Assembly (NCBI GenBank): GCA_023412755.1
Contig: JAEZCB010000018.1
Location: forward strand, 1-8,384
Source of the DNA: Bacteroidota bacterium
GTDB taxonomy: Bacteria > Bacteroidota > Bacteroidia > Flavobacteriales_F > PHOS-HE28
Direction: 5' to 3'
DNA length: 8,384 bases
This document shows positions 7,100-8,384 of the stretch, one piece after another. Positions within the stretch are counted from its first letter, which is position 1; every line of letters starts with the position of its first letter. Under the pieces are notes generated by a model. The model worked only from the letters and a program-made list of their open reading frames with translations, was not told the origin of the DNA and did not search any database. The position numbers were made by a program, and so were the translations under genes.

Positions 7100-7501
7100 A
7101 TGGTGGAAAACATGCTGGTGGCGGATCCCTCCGCCTCGGCAATGATCACCATCTTCACCGTGCCGAAGCCAAGCCAGATCATTCTCATGGAGAATCCCTA
7201 CCAGCAACTCCTTCTCAGCGCCCTGGCGCTTGTGGACGAAGCCGATCTTCTCGCCCACTTCGAGGCCTCCAACGCATACCACGACGCACCGCTTATTGCG
7301 CAGGTGAATGATGGTCTGGAGGAGGCGCTGTACACCTCCATGCCGGATGATGGAACGCTATCCCCGGTCCAGGAGATCCATCACGAAGCCCATCCGGAAT
7401 ACTGCGTGCTTTTGCCGTTGAGCGGCAGCCTGGGGCACACCATTCCAATTGTCTCCTACCTGCCCTTGCCGGTCTGCGATCGGCATGAATTGAAGAACTA
7501 G
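7100..7501 (+). CDS. Hypothetical protein, 133 aa
   Basis: I do not recognise this protein as a whole. The frame from the ATG at 7100 encodes 133 residues with strong G/C preference at third positions throughout. Internal ATGs at 7142 and 7190 are alternative starts (119 and 103 residues). The second start gives MITIFTVPKP, which resembles the N-terminal strand of a bacterial glycosyltransferase group, but the following sequence does not continue that fold. The central part is helical and acidic (LLLSALALVDEADLLAHFEAS, NDGLEEALYTSMPDDG) and the end is more hydrophobic (YCVLLPLSGSL, IVSYLPLPVC). There is no signal peptide or membrane segment. A minus-strand frame (6980-7282) overlaps the first half but has no domain-like features. 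The gene diverges from the lipoprotein to its left and converges on the deiminase gene. Start and reality of the gene are both uncertain. Confidence 0.5.
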   Translation: MVENMLVADPSASAMITIFTVPKPSQIILMENPYQQLLLSALALVDEADLLAHFEASNAYHDAPLIAQVNDGLEEALYTSMPDDGTLSPVQEIHHEAHPEYCVLLPLSGSLGHTIPIVSYLPLPVCDRHELKN

Positions 7502-7622
7502 GCCGAAGGTCGGCTTATGCATCCTCTTGTTCAGAATGCATGGCCATCGAGGACGATATCATTTTCTACCTGTACGTGCCTGGAAAGGTGTGGTCTTGAG
7601 GTCTTCCCGTACTGGCTCAGCG

Positions 7623-8384
7623 CTATGGAAACGGCTGTTGCTGTGTCCAGCAATGCATGCCGCCACCGTGCCAGTTGATCGCGCGCGGATCGACAGGTAC
7701 GATCGTGCGATCCGGATACCAATGGCGCATGATCTCCTGGAAACGAAGGTCTTTTTCGCGCATCGCTTCCGGCATTCCATCCCTCCAATACGCTGCCACG
7801 AACACCCTTCCATTCGTTACCAGGTAATTCAGGTAGGAGGCCGCAGGGATGTATTGGATGGTATCCCCTACATGTAGATCGGGGTAGATCTCCAGGAATA
7901 TCCTGTCGTAATGCTTCGCACTATCCAGCCGGTGCGTGTAATACTCGGTCTCGGGTACGGGTACCTTCACCACGTCGATGGGTTCACCCGTTTCGGTCCG
8001 TGCGGCCTGGAGTATGCGCAGGTTCTCTTCCATCCGACGCCGCGTCACGATCTGCACGCTGTCCGTCAATTCTTCATCTTCCGGCCAGGCAAGCAACACG
8101 GTCTTTTTGTTCACGAACCGGCAGAATTCATCCACATGGCCACCTGTTCCCTGGTTGAAAACGCGCCCATGGATCCGTGGCCGCAGATACCACATATCAT
8201 CGGCCGGCCCCTCCTTCAGCCAGATGATGTTCCGCACGCCGAATACGCGCTTCAACTCCTTCTCCAAACTGTCCCTGCTCCACCCGGGATTGCGTTGCAT
8301 GGTAACCGCCTCCACCTGCAGCAGGGTGCCGCTACCGTTCACCTCCACCGCACCACCTTCGATCACCATGGGGCTGTGCAGCAC
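7623..8384 (-). CDS. Agmatine deiminase family protein (PAD_porph), C-terminal part
   Basis: The C-terminal 253 residues of a guanidine-group-modifying enzyme; the N-terminal third (about 100 residues) lies beyond the right edge. Family members such as AguA hydrolyse agmatine to N-carbamoylputrescine and ammonia in the cytoplasm, feeding putrescine synthesis; related members act on peptidyl-arginine. Visible motifs, numbered from the edge: VIEGGAVEVNGSGTLL at 7-22, TGGHVDEFCRFV at 80-91 with the catalytic His83 and the following Asp/Glu, IPAASYLNYLVTNGRVFV at 179-196, and INWHGGGMHCWTQQQP at 236-251 with the nucleophile Cys245. All C-terminal catalytic residues are thus intact and the ending TQQQP is typical. 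Substrate choice between agmatine and another guanidino compound cannot be decided, so no gene symbol is given. No signal peptide can be assessed because the start is missing. Confidence 0.92.
   Translation of the reverse strand: MLHSPMVIEGGAVEVNGSGTLLQVEAVTMQRNPGWSRDSLEKELKRVFGVRNIIWLKEGPADDMWYLRPRIHGRVFNQGTGGHVDEFCRFVNKKTVLLAWPEDEELTDSVQIVTRRRMEENLRILQAARTETGEPIDVVKVPVPETEYYTHRLDSAKHYDRIFLEIYPDLHVGDTIQYIPAASYLNYLVTNGRVFVAAYWRDGMPEAMREKDLRFQEIMRHWYPDRTIVPVDPRAINWHGGGMHCWTQQQPFP

Noticed and set aside
6980..7282. A 100-codon minus-strand frame overlapping the ORF at 7100-7501
   Set aside because: It runs through the divergent upstream region of the lipoprotein gene and loses protein-like character after about residue 45; the plus-strand frame has the better codon pattern, though neither is certain.
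7501..7541. A five-pair hairpin (GCCGA, AGG, TCGGC) after the stop at 7501 and two ATGCAT palindromes at 7517-7522 and 7536-7541
   Set aside because: The stem is too short and lacks a T-run for a confident terminator, and two six-base palindromes 19 bases apart can easily occur by chance.
1..8384. Search for CRISPR arrays, tRNA genes, insertion sequences and defence or toxin-antitoxin genes
   Set aside because: No regularly spaced repeats, cloverleaf-like segments, transposase or nuclease motifs were found by eye on either strand.

Overview
The window looks like a chromosomal segment from a member of Bacteroidota, most likely a relatively GC-rich flavobacterial lineage. The reasons are an M36 fungalysin-type metallopeptidase with a multidomain C-terminal tail of the kind seen in gliding or secreting Bacteroidota, several short lipoproteins with Bacteroidota-style lipoboxes, start codons with almost no Shine-Dalgarno sequence, and a cytoplasmic agmatine-deiminase family enzyme. 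This placement is inferred from protein character; there is no rRNA, tRNA or marker gene in the window to fix it.

Layout from left to right: an exported small protein with a carboxypeptidase-regulatory-like beta-sandwich (94-585, +); an unrecognised cytoplasmic 131-residue protein (589-984, -); a 366-base divergent intergenic region; a 1143-residue secreted M36 metallopeptidase with an anchor-J/MAM-like domain and two 39-residue calcium-loop repeats at its C-terminus (1351-4782, +); a hairpin shared with the end of a six-helix DUF1275/YoaK membrane protein (4801-5529, -); a 39-residue lipoprotein that simple length cut-offs would miss (5641-5760, +); a META-domain lipoprotein (5897-6355, +); a cysteine-containing lipoprotein with a predicted transthyretin-like sandwich (6360-6917, -); an unrecognised ORF (7100-7501, +); and the C-terminal 253 residues of an agmatine deiminase family enzyme that runs off the right edge (7623-8384, -).

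Organisation: apart from the two adjacent lipoprotein genes at 5641-6355, each gene points the opposite way from its neighbour, so the region reads as single-gene transcription units packed tail to tail (3-, 18- and 4-base gaps) and separated head to head by 111 to 366 bases. There is no sign of a multi-gene operon. Five of the nine proteins carry an export or lipoprotein signal, so the common theme is the cell envelope and secretion rather than one pathway. I saw no integrase, transposase, CRISPR array, toxin-antitoxin pair or recognisable defence gene. The least explained pieces are the proteins at 589-984 and 7100-7501, the tiny lipoprotein, and the non-standard C-terminal tail of the protease.
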